DNA from: Lobulomyces angularis
Taxonomy: Eukaryota; Chytridiomycota; Chytridiomycetes; Lobulomycetales; Lobulomycetaceae
Assembly: GCA_027604685.1 (NCBI GenBank)
Contig: JADHYX010000092.1
Location: 1-63,260 of the forward strand
DNA: 63,260 nucleotides
Direction: 5' to 3'
Part shown: one piece after another, positions 35,240 to 45,801 of the stretch
Layout of the letters: every line of letters begins with the position of its first letter
Position numbering within the stretch: the first letter of the stretch is position 1
Notes under the pieces: model-generated
What the model saw: only the letters and a program-made list of their open reading frames with translations
Database searches by the model: none
Told to the model about the DNA's origin: nothing
Translations under genes and position numbers: made by a program

Positions 35240-36245
35240 ATGGATTCAATACTAAAGAAAATGATGGAGTTTGAAATAAAAAAATCAACATCTTCTCAAG
35301 ACATTGCTAGAAGCTCTGATTCAAGCGACTACAATGACTCCATTACGGACAATTGCACTCTGAAATATTCCCACTTTGACAGTAACTACAATTTAGATAA
35401 AGAACTTCCCTCTTATTCTCAATATGAAAAAGAAAAAACTTCAAATGCAAACACCAGTGATTTAATTTTAAATAAGTTTGATAAAGAAGACATTTTTTTT
35501 TTTGAGCAGGATTATGCTGATGAAAAAAGAACCTCTAGTTACTCAAATTTTTCATTAAATTCCTCTTCTACTGAAAATTCTGATTCTTTACCTGAAATAG
35601 ATGAAATCATTCTTCCAAGCTACACTGCTTTTTTAAAATCTAAAACAGAGTTAGTATTTCAAGGTATTTGACTATTATCATTTACTAATACAGTTTGATA
35701 TTTATATTTTTTTGCTCCATTAGTAATTAGAAAGAAAGATTACAAGGATACAGTTTATAAGGCTGGAAGCGACATTGCTTTCAGAATTCCCACCACAACA
35801 CAAGTTCAAAAATCATGGAAAACAACAGTATATTTACATATATTTTTCAAACTAACAAGCATAAAATTTCTAGGTATTGCAGTCTAACGAAGCCTTGTTG
35901 CATGTTGAAAAAGAAGCTGGAGATTACTTTACTACTATTAAGTCTGCTAAAACTTCAGATAAAGTTATCTTGAAGAGTACAGGTTGGTCAACCATAAAAA
36001 GAGAATTTACAGGCTTTGATAATTTAAAGTACGCTTGGAAAGGAAACAGTCACATGACTTTAATCCAGTATGGAAATAATAAAGAAAAAGTAGTAGTTGC
36101 TAAGTTTCGGTCTGGCAATAGTTCATTTTTACTAGGTAATTCTAATACTGGATCACTGAACATCAATCCTTGCGGCTTTCATATGGTGGACTTAATTGTT
36201 GCAACTTCATTTATTTGCGAAGAAACCTTGCGAAGAGGAGGATGA
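35240..36245 (+). CDS. Tubby-C-like (DUF6593-type) protein with acidic Ser/Asn-rich N terminus
   Basis: About 300 residues in three exons. The N-terminal ~140 residues are low-complexity, rich in Ser, Asp, Asn and Tyr, with two LPSY-like motifs (ELPSYSQY, ILPSYTAF) that could bind arrestin or WW-type partners. The C-terminal ~160 residues read as a small beta-rich domain: VILKSTGWSTIKREFTGF, NLKYAWKGNSHMTL, VVAKFRSGNSSFLLG and a final hydrophobic helix MVDLIVATSFICEETLRR. This matches the tubby-like folds found in fungal DUF6593 and scramblase-like proteins, which bind membrane lipids. Start at 35240 (MDSILKKMMEF), because further upstream there is only a TTG. Function is not known. Confidence 0.6.
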
Positions 36246-36491
36246 ACTCTTTATTTTTGCTATCTCCACAACCCTCATTTCAAAGCATTTATTATTTTAT
36301 TTCTAGTTAGACATTTTTTTACAGTTTGCGTTTTATAATTGTACATTGTAGCATTCTCTTATTTTATTTTCATATATTTTGAATAATCCTTTTTGGTATT
36401 ATTTATATTTACATTAAATTTTCAAATAAAATTTTTGACGCTTATTTATTAACAGTTTCAATACTTTTAGAAAAAAAAAAAAAAAAAAATT

Positions 36492-38160
36492 ATGAATTCA
36501 ATATACTTTTTATTGTATTTTGTGTTAGCCTTTACTTCATCCACATCCCTTTCGTCCAGTGGATCAAGATTGTTGGTTGTTGTTGATGATTTGAAAGCTG
36601 ACAAAGTTACCTACTCCAAATTTTTTAACTTGCTTGAAAGTAAAGATCAAAAAAATATTCTTTTTTTTATTTTTTTTTATTTTTATATAAAAGAAAAGTA
36701 AATTATTTGAAATTAATTAATGTTTTTTTTTAATTTACTTTTATTTGAGAAAAGTTTTAAATTTTGTTCTTTTTTTTTTTTAGAAAGAAAATACTCCACC
36801 ACGTTTGCTACAGCAACTGATAAGTCGGTTTCATTGATTTCTTATGACGAAAGAAATTTTGATCATTTAGTACTATTAACACAGACAACTCGAGGTTTTT
36901 TTTTATTGAAAACTTTTCCTTAATTATTGCTTACCATACCTATTTTGTTATAGATTTAAGTGAAGAATTAACTGTAGCGTCAGTTTTAAATTTTGTTAAT
37001 AAAGGAGGAAACGTTTTGGTTACCGCATCCTCTACTGTTTCTGAAACCATTAGAGATTTTAGTTTTGAATTTTCAATCGATTTTGATGATAGGCTAACCC
37101 TTGTCAAAGATCCTTTTCATACTGCTAAAGAAAATGATATATTTTCTATTTACAGTGACAACTTTAGGGGAAATAAAATTATTTATACAACTAAAGAAAA
37201 AGACTCCAAAGAATTAAAGCCAATCGCCTTTAAAGGTATCAAAAATTGAAGATATTTTATTGAAGCAAAGTTTTTTGTTTTTGCAATTAAGGATTGGCCC
37301 ATCGTTTAACAAATAAAAACCCACTCTGTTCCCCGGTTTTATTAGCAATGCCAAGTGCGTACTCCTTTGCTTCTGCTGATCAAGGTGAAATTCCAGAAAA
37401 TTCTCCTTTCCTTGGCCAAAAAATTGCTCTGGTAACTTCACTCCAAGCAAGGAATAATGCCAGGTTGATATTTTCTGGCTCCGCTGCCATGTTTAGTGAC
37501 GAGTATTGTTTTTATCTTTATTTTTATTTTAATAAAGACTACTTTGAAAAATTTTTTTCATTCTTAGATTTCTGGACTTACCGAACTATGATAATCTTCA
37601 ATTTGTTGACGAAATTAGTAAGTGGGTTTTTCAAGAAAAAGCTGTATTGAGAGTAAAAAATGCAAAACATCATCGCGCTCATGAAACTCAGCAACATGGT
37701 ATTTACAGAATTAAAGATATGATGGTATAAAAAATTTTAACATCTTATTTCTATACTTAATAATTTTTTTTTGATTTAGGAATATTCTTTGGACATACAA
37801 GAATTTTACAATGGAAAGTGGAACCCTTTTCAAGGACAAGATGTTCAATTTGAAGCAAAGATGTTGGATCCTTATATTCGAAGAACTCTAAAACCTACAC
37901 CAGAGGGAAAGTTTATTGTCCACTTTAAGTTACCTGATGTTTATGGAGTGTTTACATTTAAAGTTGAATACAATAGACATGGATACAGTTGGATTTTAAG
38001 TGAAAGTAACGTCCAAGTGAGACCTTATCGTCATAATGACTATGATAGATTCTTGAGTTCCGCTTGGCCATATTACACATCTGTGTTTAGTTTGATGGCG
38101 GGATTTTTAGTTGTAGCTTCCATTTGGCTTTTTAATGAAGAAAAAACTGTAAAAAAATAA
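36492..38160 (+). CDS. WBP1: Oligosaccharyltransferase 48-kDa subunit (Wbp1/DDOST)
   Basis: Essential subunit of the ER oligosaccharyltransferase that transfers the preassembled glycan to Asn-X-Ser/Thr. A signal peptide (MNSIYFLLYFVLAFTSSTS) is followed by the family opening SRLLVVVDDLKADKVTYSKF and DERNFDHLVLLTQTTRDLS. NFVNKGGNVLVTAS comes next, then RLIFSGSAAMFSDEF near the middle. The C-terminal lumenal part contains GKFIVHFKLPDVYGVFTFKV, YNRHGYSWI and VQVRPYRHNDYDRF. One C-terminal TM (WPYYTSVFSLMAGFLVVASI) is followed by a short Lys-containing cytosolic tail. About six introns flanked by long T runs are present. Confidence 0.95.
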
Positions 38161-38563
38161 TAATATTGCAAGAAAATTTAAATTAAAAAATTTTTTAAAT
38201 AAATAAAAAATTTTTTTTAAAAAAGTATTTTTTATTTATTTAACCATCAGTTTGTTTAATGTAACCATTCCTTAAAATACATAAAAAATGTGGGAAAAGA
38301 TTGCAAAAATTTTAGAGAAAAAAAATACTCAAAAAAAGAAATAAATAATATATTATTTTGTTTCTATCATTAACTCTAAAACATCCCAGTCTTTTTTGAT
38401 GTACCATTTTTTTCTTTAAATCTACATACAAAAAAAATAAAAAGAAAAAAAAAAAAATTCGAAACATGGTAAAAACAAAAAAAAAAATATATATATATAT
38501 GATTTCTAACAAAAGAAAAAGGGAGGAAGAAAACTCATTTTTAAAACTAAAAAGGTGCCATCT
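38161..38563. other. Convergent intergenic with A/T tracts and an AT dinucleotide run
   Basis: Homopolymer-rich spacer including a short (AT)n run at about 38488-38500. No gene is supported. Confidence 0.5.
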
Positions 38564-40371
38564 TTAGAAAAATAATGCAGTAATTAAAAATCCGATACAA
38601 AGAGCTCCAACAGATTTCGCATGGTGAGTACCGGCACCACTTTCACTTTCAGCAGCTTGTAAAGCCTTGGCAGCACCAGTGTATGGTCTATTTTCGTCAT
38701 AAGTAACTTCTACAGGTTCTAGATTGTAGGTGTTTGCAGCAATTGCTGCGTAAACTTCATTTTCCCTCTTTTGGCATGCAGTCACTGCACCACTAATACC
38801 TTCTGGTAAAACGGAATAATCATAGTTTTGTTCGTCATATTTTGTTAACTCCTCAGGAGTGGTAGATTTATAGTATGGTAAAAGATCTTTTACTGGACAA
38901 TTAGCATTGGGTGTAGTTGGTTTAACATAACCTGATGGATAGTAGGTGGAAGGACATGTAGGTGGAACATATTTTGCGTAGGTACTGGTGTCAAATCCGT
39001 AAGTTTGTGGAATGGAAGTAGGTGAAGAATATTTGGTAGTGGTTGTAGTTACTGCAGCGGCGGTAGTTTCTGCAGAGGTAGAGACCTGTGCACTAGTAGA
39101 TGCCACGACAGTTGTAGCAGAAGATTCGGTCACAGAGCCACTTTCAGCGGCTTGTTGACGCTTTTCAATTACTGCTGCAGCGGCTGTAGTTGAACTGCTT
39201 TCCACCGGTGGGGCTTCAGAACTAAGAGCAGGTGTGGTTCCTTCAGCACTTTGTGAACTAGAAGTTAGTGAAGCAGAACTTTGCGAAGCAGAAGAAATAG
39301 ATAATGCTGAAGAAGCAATTGAACTTGTTAGGGCTGTTGTGGTTTCTGCACTTGCACTAGATACAGTCCATGAAGGTGCAGCTGGTTTTTCATACTTGTT
39401 ACCAGGAAGTATGTATCCATAGCCTTAAAAAAATTCATATATATATATAATTAAATTTGATTTATAATACAACATTAATATAGCTTACAAAGATCCCTGA
39501 CGTCCAATATGTCACTTACAACTTTTCCATAACCTAAGTTTTCATCTAAGCTACCAGAATACTGACGACTGTTATCACCTTCAGTGAATACAGTTAAATG
39601 AGTTTGAAAGTCAGACCACTTATAATCAGCTTGGGCCCTAAGTACATCAAGATATATATTTTTCAAAAAAAAAAAAAAGTAAGACTGTATGTTTACCATT
39701 TCATGACGTTTACAAAATCCTCAGCAGGAATCTCTGCAGAAGTTGAACCAATTAAGGTACTAGCAATTGAAGCATAAACGGAATATTGCTTTGAGAAATC
39801 ATCATAAGGAGTAACAGATTTTTTACATTGATCTTGGAGTGTCATGATGACTTCAGGAGAGGCAGCCTTGTAAGGTTTAGCAACAGGTTGTCTTGGATAC
39901 TTTTCGTTACAAGCAGTGGAACTTTGTGGTGCAGAGTAGTATCTAGTCCAATCATAGTATGGAAGACAAACAGTTGAATCAATACTATTTAAGCCTTTTT
40001 CCTAATAAATTTTTTTTAATTATACAGTTGGGAACAACAACTCTAAACTTACAAATTCCGCCAACCAAACTCTTAATCTTGGAAGATGTTTTTGAATATC
40101 CTTTTCAGTATCATACTTGCTAATGGTATTCAATAAATCTTTATACGCTGGTTGAGATTTAAAAGTTGCCTTCAAAGAGTATTTACTTAATAAAAAAAGT
40201 TTCTAAAATTAACTGATTTACCAAAGCATTGTTTAAATTAGACCACTCTTCTTCTGTCAAGTCACTTTGATCCTTTCTCATGCAAAAAGAGTCACATTGT
40301 TGCTTGTAGTTGTATTTTTTAGTTTCGGCAATGGCAATTAGTGCAATGAGAAGAGTACTAGAAAATCGCAT
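38564..40371 (-). CDS. Secreted GPI-anchored protein with degenerate tyrosinase-like domain and Ser/Thr-rich stalk
   Basis: A signal peptide (MRFSSTLLIALIAIAE) precedes a Cys-containing segment and then RKDQSDLTEEEWSNLNNAL. Next comes HLPRLRVWLAEFEKGLNSID, followed by STVCLPYYDWTRYY. This strongly follows the tyrosinase CuA layout (R..LT.EE....A...FLPWHR..L..FE..L..ID....LPYWDWT). The copper-binding His of LPWHR is replaced: here it is LPRLR. No HxxxH/HH CuB signature follows. After the domain (about 250 residues) comes a long Ser/Thr/Ala-rich stalk, a second Cys-bearing globular part (YVPPTCPSTYYPSG) and a hydrophobic C terminus (GALCIGFLITALFF) typical of GPI signals. It is probably a cell-wall or surface protein without dicopper catalysis. 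Four introns are present. Confidence 0.65.
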
Positions 40372-40900
40372 CCTTAGTTTTTTTTTAATTTGATATTAAA
40401 TTTTTTAATTTTTTTAAAATTTTTATAATTTTTTTAACCAACCTCAAGTGGCTTTTATGCTTGAAGGGCTTTGGAGATGGAAAAAAGTTGTTGAATTTGT
40501 GTTTTTTTTTCATATCGAAACTTCTTTAATTTCTTACCCTCGTTTAACCTCGTTAATCTTTTTACCATTTAGTTTTGATTTAAACATCACTGCCATAGGA
40601 AATCGAAAAATCATATTAAAAATGAGAGAAGATTCAATCTAAAATATCCAAGCCACCCACACCTTCTTAAATTAAAAAATTATAAAAAATTTTAGAAAAA
40701 TTTCTAATTATTTGCTCTTATTTGTCCTACTATAGTATATTGGTATGTACAAAAAAACAAAAGTTATTGAAAATTTTCAAAACATCCTCTAAAAATTAAA
40801 AAATAATATTATATATTATATTGAATTCTCTAAAAAAAAAAAAAAACAAGTGATGAATATATATAAATATATATTTTTTTTTTATATATTTAATGGCTAT
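40372..40900. other. Intergenic: promoter of the tyrosinase-like gene and 3' side of eIF6
   Basis: A short hydrophobic frame at 40448-40642 has no coding support. The right half is a series of A and AT runs (40840-40890). No feature is claimed. Confidence 0.45.
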
Positions 40901-41838
40901 TTAATGTGTCATAGAGTCAATTAAACTATCTCTCATCTCATTAACAATATTAGATTGCCTGGTATCTTGCAATTTAAATATAGATTCAATAACTGAAAGC
41001 TCTGTAGATGTCGTATCTAAACCTGCAAATGCACTCCAGTCATTAACAACTAATCCTCCACCAATTAAATCACTCCCTCGGTTCACAGTACCAGCTACCA
41101 GTGGAATCTGCAGAAGTGAAGAAAGCTCGTCTTGATCTTCAATTGTTGTTTTCGGATGAACTAATCCTCCTTGATTACTTAGTGAGCAAAATGATCCAAC
41201 TAAAACATTTCCCGCAATTGTTTGTCGAAATACTTCTACTTTTAACACATCTGCAATAATTTCTTCAGTCTCTCTATCAATATCCGGGTGTACTAGAGCA
41301 CAATAATCATTACATGCAATAACATTGCCAAGAGCTGATAATCTCTCCTCAATTCTTTGAATGGCTACAGTATCTGGGAGTGAATTTCGTATGTGTTGTA
41401 ATTCCTTTGAATAAAATTCACAAGTTAATAAATTTCCTAAAAAATAAATTATATACTTGATCTGAAGTTGAATTTGGGACTAACAACCCATGTCTATTTC
41501 CTGCTGTTAACCTACCTATAATTCGGGTACCGGCTATAGAGGTATGAATTACTGGAATGGAATCTGCTAACTCTGATTCAAACACGCTAAAAAATTATTT
41601 AAATATATTAAATGTTAAGTTTTGCAAGGGAGCAGAACAAGAAAATGTTTGTAGAAACTGTTTTTACCTGTAAAAATTCTCAGAACCACCTATTGCTACA
41701 AGTGAATATGAATTTGTTAATTTAGAAAAGACTCCAATGTCATTGCTTTAAAAAAAAATCAAAAATAAAGATGATTAATAATAAATTCCATATAACGAAA
41801 ATGTAAAACCTATTTTCAAACTGAGCACGTAAAGCCAT
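40901..41838 (-). CDS. TIF6: Translation initiation factor eIF6 (Tif6)
   Basis: A pentein-fold ribosome anti-association factor that binds pre-60S subunits and is released during late maturation. It is nearly unmistakable. It starts [20 protein letters not shown] and continues [71 protein letters not shown] and [38 protein letters not shown] and [19 protein letters not shown]. The total is about 245 residues, the standard length, ending LIDSMTH. Three short introns are present. The upstream side runs into an assembly gap 59 bp beyond the ATG. Confidence 0.97.
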
Positions 41839-42582
41839 ATTTTTTTATTTTTATGTTTTAAATACAATTTTTTATTTGTTTTTTTTTTTTTTTTTTNNNN
41901 NNNNNNAAAAAAAAAAAAAAATTAATATTATATAGTTTTTTTTTGGTGCAACTTAAAATTTTGAAAAGTTGGAGGTTAAGCGATAAGTTACTTACTTTTC
42001 CATTTATATTTTTTCTTCAAAATATTTGACAGTCATATGTAGGATAAAATAAATTGTTTAAAGCAGGTTTAGCTCCAGCATTTTCGGCATTAGACTAATT
42101 AATAGTGCATTTGTTATAATTTCCGAAAATGTTAGAAATTCCAAAGATTCAATTCGATCCCTAGTTTTAGTGTTACAACTACTACAATATCTTTATAATA
42201 CGAAGATACTTTAAAAGAAGTTTCTTGCAACAATAAAAAACCAAAAACCACGCCTGCTTTAGCAGATCCTAATAAATTGGTGTAATCTGACTTTCTTTGG
42301 AAACAGTTAATTTATTATGGGGCAAAATGAAAAATGATTAACACTTTTTTGGTGGCGACTTGTATCAAACAAATTACAAGATTAGGATATCTCCTTGTAA
42401 TATTAAGGACATTTATATTTAAATTTAACTGTAATAAGAAACACGGTTGCCCCAATCTTATATAAATACTCTTCTTTGAAACTTTTTTTATTTTTCTTTA
42501 AGTTAATTGAAGTATTTAATTATCTTTACTTTAATAAAAAAAAAGATACATATTTTTTATCAATCAATAAATATAGAAACAA
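41839..42582. other. Divergent intergenic region with assembly gap
   Basis: Lies between the eIF6 start (minus) and the repeat-protein start (plus), so it should hold both promoters. It contains 10 Ns flanked by homopolymers. The rest is ordinary AT-rich sequence. A slightly more complex block at 42060-42480 contains no ORF that I can support. Confidence 0.5.
41897..41906. other. Assembly gap (10 N) between poly-T and poly-A
   Basis: Eighteen T lie to the left and fifteen A to the right of exactly ten N. The join is therefore not sequence-verified. The true distance and orientation of the two contigs are unknown. Confidence 0.95.
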
Positions 42583-43371
42583 ATGAAATTCAGTTTAATT
42601 TTTTCCGCTGCTTCAATATGCATGGTTTTTGTTAATTCGATGCCATTAGATGTGTCATACAACTCAAAAGAAGTCACACCACCACCTAATGAAAATGTTA
42701 AGGAGGGATTAAATGAAGTTCTCAAGGGAATTTCAGTGCCAAAAGAAAAAGAAGGAGCAACTGAAGGTGCAGCTCATGGTGCAGAGGGTGCAACTGAAGG
42801 TGCAGCTCATGGTGCGGAGGGTGCAACAAAAGGTGCAACTCATGGTGCGGAGGGTGCAACAAAAGGTGCAACTGAAGGTGCAGCTCATGGTGCAGAGGGT
42901 GCAACAAAAGGTGCAACTGAAGGTGCAGCTCATGGTGCAGAGGGTGCAACAAAAGGTGCAACTGAAGGTGCAGCTCATGGTACAGAGGCAACAAAAGGTG
43001 CAGAGGGTGCAGCTCATGGTGCAGAGGGAGCAACTGAAGGTGGAGCTCATGGTGCAGAAGGTGCAGCTCAATCACCAGTGCAAAACGCTGAGATAGAAGT
43101 ACCAAAATTAAATGAAGAGGCATCTCAATCACCAGTGCAAGGAGTTGCAGCGATACTTGGACCATCTGAAAACGGCGAAAAAGTTGAAAAATATGAATCT
43201 TCTGAAAAGCTTAAAGAAGAGGCAAAGGAACCTAATGCAGAAAAACCAAAGGAAGCTGTTGCTGGAGCTGCTCCTCAAACTAGCTCAAATTTACAATCTT
43301 CTAGTACTTCCATGAAAACTGCTGTTTTGAATACTTGTGTTATTGCATTGTCCCTTATGTTATTATTTTAA
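42583..43371 (+). CDS. Secreted repeat protein rich in Glu-Gly-Ala-(Thr/His), GPI-type C terminus
   Basis: An intronless frame of 262 residues. A signal peptide (MKFSLIFSAASICMVFVNSM) is followed by a short spacer. A tandem array of GATEGAAHGAE and GATKGATEGAAHGAE units spans about residues 58-162. Then come a repeated SQSPVQ element, an acidic/Lys-rich stretch, a Ser/Thr stretch and a hydrophobic end (AVLNTCVIALSLMLLF) fitting a GPI signal. It is probably a surface or wall protein. The repeats are unusually Ala/Gly-rich and therefore GC-richer than neighbouring genes, and all six frames stay open across them. I recognise no family. A function in adhesion or host contact would be speculation. 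Confidence 0.75.
   Translation: MKFSLIFSAASICMVFVNSMPLDVSYNSKEVTPPPNENVKEGLNEVLKGISVPKEKEGATEGAAHGAEGATEGAAHGAEGATKGATHGAEGATKGATEGAAHGAEGATKGATEGAAHGAEGATKGATEGAAHGTEATKGAEGAAHGAEGATEGGAHGAEGAAQSPVQNAEIEVPKLNEEASQSPVQGVAAILGPSENGEKVEKYESSEKLKEEAKEPNAEKPKEAVAGAAPQTSSNLQSSSTSMKTAVLNTCVIALSLMLLF
42755..43068 (+). repeat. Coding tandem repeat, 33- and 45-nt units
   Basis: The units encode GATEGAAHGAE (11 residues) or the extended GATKGATEGAAHGAE (15 residues), about eight to nine in all, with the last ones degenerate (GTE, ATKGAE, GATEGGAHGAE). The 45-nt unit looks like a 33-nt unit that gained an extra 12-nt block (one GATK or GATE). Near-identity at DNA level suggests recent slippage or unequal exchange. 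Confidence 0.9.
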
Positions 43372-43551
43372 ATATCTGTTTTTAAAAACTAAGCAGTATT
43401 ATGATGTAAATAGTGTATTCATTTATTTTTCGAAATAAAAAAATAATTAAAAACAAATCAAATTCCAATCCCATTACAGATTCACGCCAATTTTTATAAG
43501 GCTTTAATTTCGAAAGTTAGTTTCCAATCGCTAATTTTACTTTCTTAAAGA

Positions 43552-44367
43552 CTATTCTATTGTATACAACTCCTCTTTAATTAACTTTCTTGCTATTGCA
43601 TCTATTTCTTTTATCATAACATTTACAATTTTCTAAATAAAAGAAAAAACATATAAAAACTATTACAATGCAATATAAACCTTTATCCTAGCATCAAATT
43701 TTGATAAATCAAAGATCAGTTGTGAGTCAGAAGTTTTTAAAAGCTTCTCATATGTTTGTGATAATATTTCACAAAAAGTAGAAAAGGTGATCACAAAATC
43801 TAAATTAAATCCCTTAAAATTAGAAACTGGTTATAAATGATAAATTTTCTATTTAAATTTTTATGTTGCTTTTTCTTAAAGTATACATACATGCTTTATA
43901 GGTTGCAGATATACATAATTTTCTTTTTCCATTAAGGATAAGTCACTAGTAGATGACCTTTTGGACCTTGAAAAAATTCTCTGTCGACTATTTTTTTCCT
44001 TTGTTTCTTGTTCAAATTCCTGCATTAATATAACTAACGACTTTGCGAATTCATTTGAATCCTTAATGCGTAAAAGTAATCCTTTTCAGTTGGGAAAAAA
44101 AGTGGAAAAAAATTTGGTTGATTAATTAAAAAAAAAATTAAAAACAAAAATCAGTAAGTTACCGATAGAGGTCCCTAATAAAAACAACTGTGAAGTTCTC
44201 TTTTTAAATTTCTCTGCCTCATAGCACATGGATAACTCTGAAAAAGGTATTTTCATTGTTCCCAACCAGTTTGTTTTAGTATTGGAGACGTTTTTTAAAT
44301 AATTTAAAATCATTATTCTTTTAGGTATATTGTTTATATTCCATTGCGATTCTTCCTCAGACTCCAT
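43552..44367 (-). CDS. Conserved-looking protein of unknown function
   Basis: Four exons, about 200 residues. It starts MESEEESQWNINNIPKRIMI. SFELSMCYEAEKF-like helical segments follow, with a hydrophobic stretch (TSQLFLLGTSIGLLLRIKDS). A Ser/Arg-rich loop (FSRSKRSSTSDLSLM) contains possible phosphorylation sites. An all-helical C terminus follows: FDARIKKIVNVMIKEIDAI and then ARKLIKEELYTIE. Splice junctions are consistent and the helical pattern looks like real protein. I do not recognise the family. It converges on the repeat-protein gene with 180 bp between stops. Confidence 0.55.
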
Positions 44368-44724
44368 GTGTAAGTGATGTATTCAAATTTTTTTTTTTTT
44401 TTATTTTCCAAAAAATATTTTTTATGTTTTATTTTAATTTATTTTTTATTTTTTTTCAAAAAAACAATTTAACTGTATTCAATTCAGTTCAATATCTGCT
44501 TTAATTAAAATGTGTGGTTAAAAATGGATGGGAATGGTGTTGCTGGCAATGATACTCTCAGGGCTTGTGCTCTCTCATTTCGATATTTGAATCCTAATTG
44601 CAACCACCTCATTAGTCTTTTTAATTTATGGTTAATTGCAATAAAATTTTACTACCGAAATTTCTTCTTCAATACAAGGATAAGAAATTGTTAGAATTTG
44701 AAGCATCATATGAATTTTATAACT
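44368..44724. other. Intergenic: promoter of the MESEEE gene
   Basis: T-rich tracts followed by a slightly more complex block (44510-44600). It lies between two minus-strand genes and should hold the promoter of the left one. No gene is supported. Confidence 0.4.
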
Positions 44725-45416
44725 TTAGTCATCAGTACCACATAATATTTTAAATGATTCTAACATATTTTCCATCTCTACAACCTTACCGCTGTTTAAA
44801 CTATTTTCGCTAATCAACCTTTTGTTAAATGATATAGTTATTTTCAAATTTTGGAGGAATTTTTTATAATTATTTTACCTCAGTTTTAAACCACTAAAAA
44901 ACTTTTCACACTCTTTAATTAGATATAATATTTTGCATGCAGAGCTGGCTAGCAAATCTTGATCAGTTTCACTAAGGTAAATAAAATCTGGATGAACCTT
45001 CTCGTTTTTTAACTTATTGAGAAATAACTGTTTGTTGTTTAATGCAGTTGCCGTCGTATCATTAAAAAGCTTCAAGTTGCTTGTAAATAATTCTAATTTA
45101 AATGAATTAAGCAATAAAACAACAGTACAAAAAAAAACGTGTTCTAACCGGTCATTTTTAGAAACTTCTCTTGTATTTCAGCATAATCTAATGTTTGACT
45201 AATAAAGTTAAACTAAAAATTATGGTATTTAAAACTTTTGTTGGGTGTTAAGAATTAGATTTCACTTACCTCATCAATTGTGCCATCTAACTTCATGAAT
45301 TTCTTAAGGTTTTCCAAAGCTGCCATCGCTGACAATGACGCAGAGGTTTCTTTCTCATTAGAATTAAACTTCAATTTCGATTTTTGAAAAACATTGGACA
45401 TTTCCTCTATGGTCAT
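44725..45416 (-). CDS. Small helical protein of unknown function
   Basis: Four exons give about 185 residues with good splice continuity: MTIEEMSNVFQKSKLKF, SAMAALENLKKFMKLDG, FNFISQTLDYAEIQEKF, ELFTSNLKLFNDTTATAL, then YLSETDQDLLASSACKIL and a tail ending ILCGTDD. The predicted structure is almost entirely alpha-helical, as in small coiled-coil adaptor or kinetochore subunits, but no family is recognised. A 31-codon ATG frame upstream (45651 to about 45556, starting MKKENLIYVLRSNF) ends exactly at a donor-like GTAAAT. It could be a first exon in a different model or an upstream ORF. Confidence 0.45.
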
Positions 45417-45801
45417 TTTGTATTTTTTGGAAAACCCTAGTATTTTTTTCTTTTATTTCCTGTAATTTGGCAACAGCATTAATTGTGTAATAATTAAACT
45501 AATTTTTTAAAATCCATTATTGTAATATTTAAAAAACAAGTAGATTATTGGGAATTTACTTTAAAAGATGAAGTATACTTTTAGCAAACAATTTGACTTC
45601 TCTTTTTTTGAAGTTACTTCTAAGAACATAGATTAAGTTTTCTTTTTTCATTGCATTGTTTTCAGTCAAATGAATATGAATTAGGTAATTAATGCAAGAT
45701 TCCTGCTTAATACCTTTTCTTCACTCCAATAATAGCTCGCTTCGTTACACAGACAGAAACAATAATTATATCCACAATTTAAAAAAACAGAGAAGATTCA
45801 A
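45417..45801. other. Divergent intergenic region with a short upstream ORF
   Basis: Should contain the promoters of the small helical protein (minus) and the LITAF protein (plus). On the minus strand a 31-codon frame (ATG at 45651) reads like protein. Its relation to the downstream gene is unresolved. Confidence 0.35.

Noticed and set aside
40448..40642. ORF upstream of the tyrosinase-like gene
   Set aside because: AT-rich hydrophobic frame without protein-like composition, lying in the expected promoter.
42755..43068. CRISPR-like array
   Set aside because: The repeats are contiguous, in frame and coding, without unique spacers, in a eukaryotic gene with a signal peptide.
42722..43165. Long minus-strand and shifted plus-strand open frames across the repeat gene
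   Set aside because: They are by-products of the repeat units, which contain no stop in any frame. They consist of monotonous His/Leu or Cys/Thr repeats and have no independent signals.
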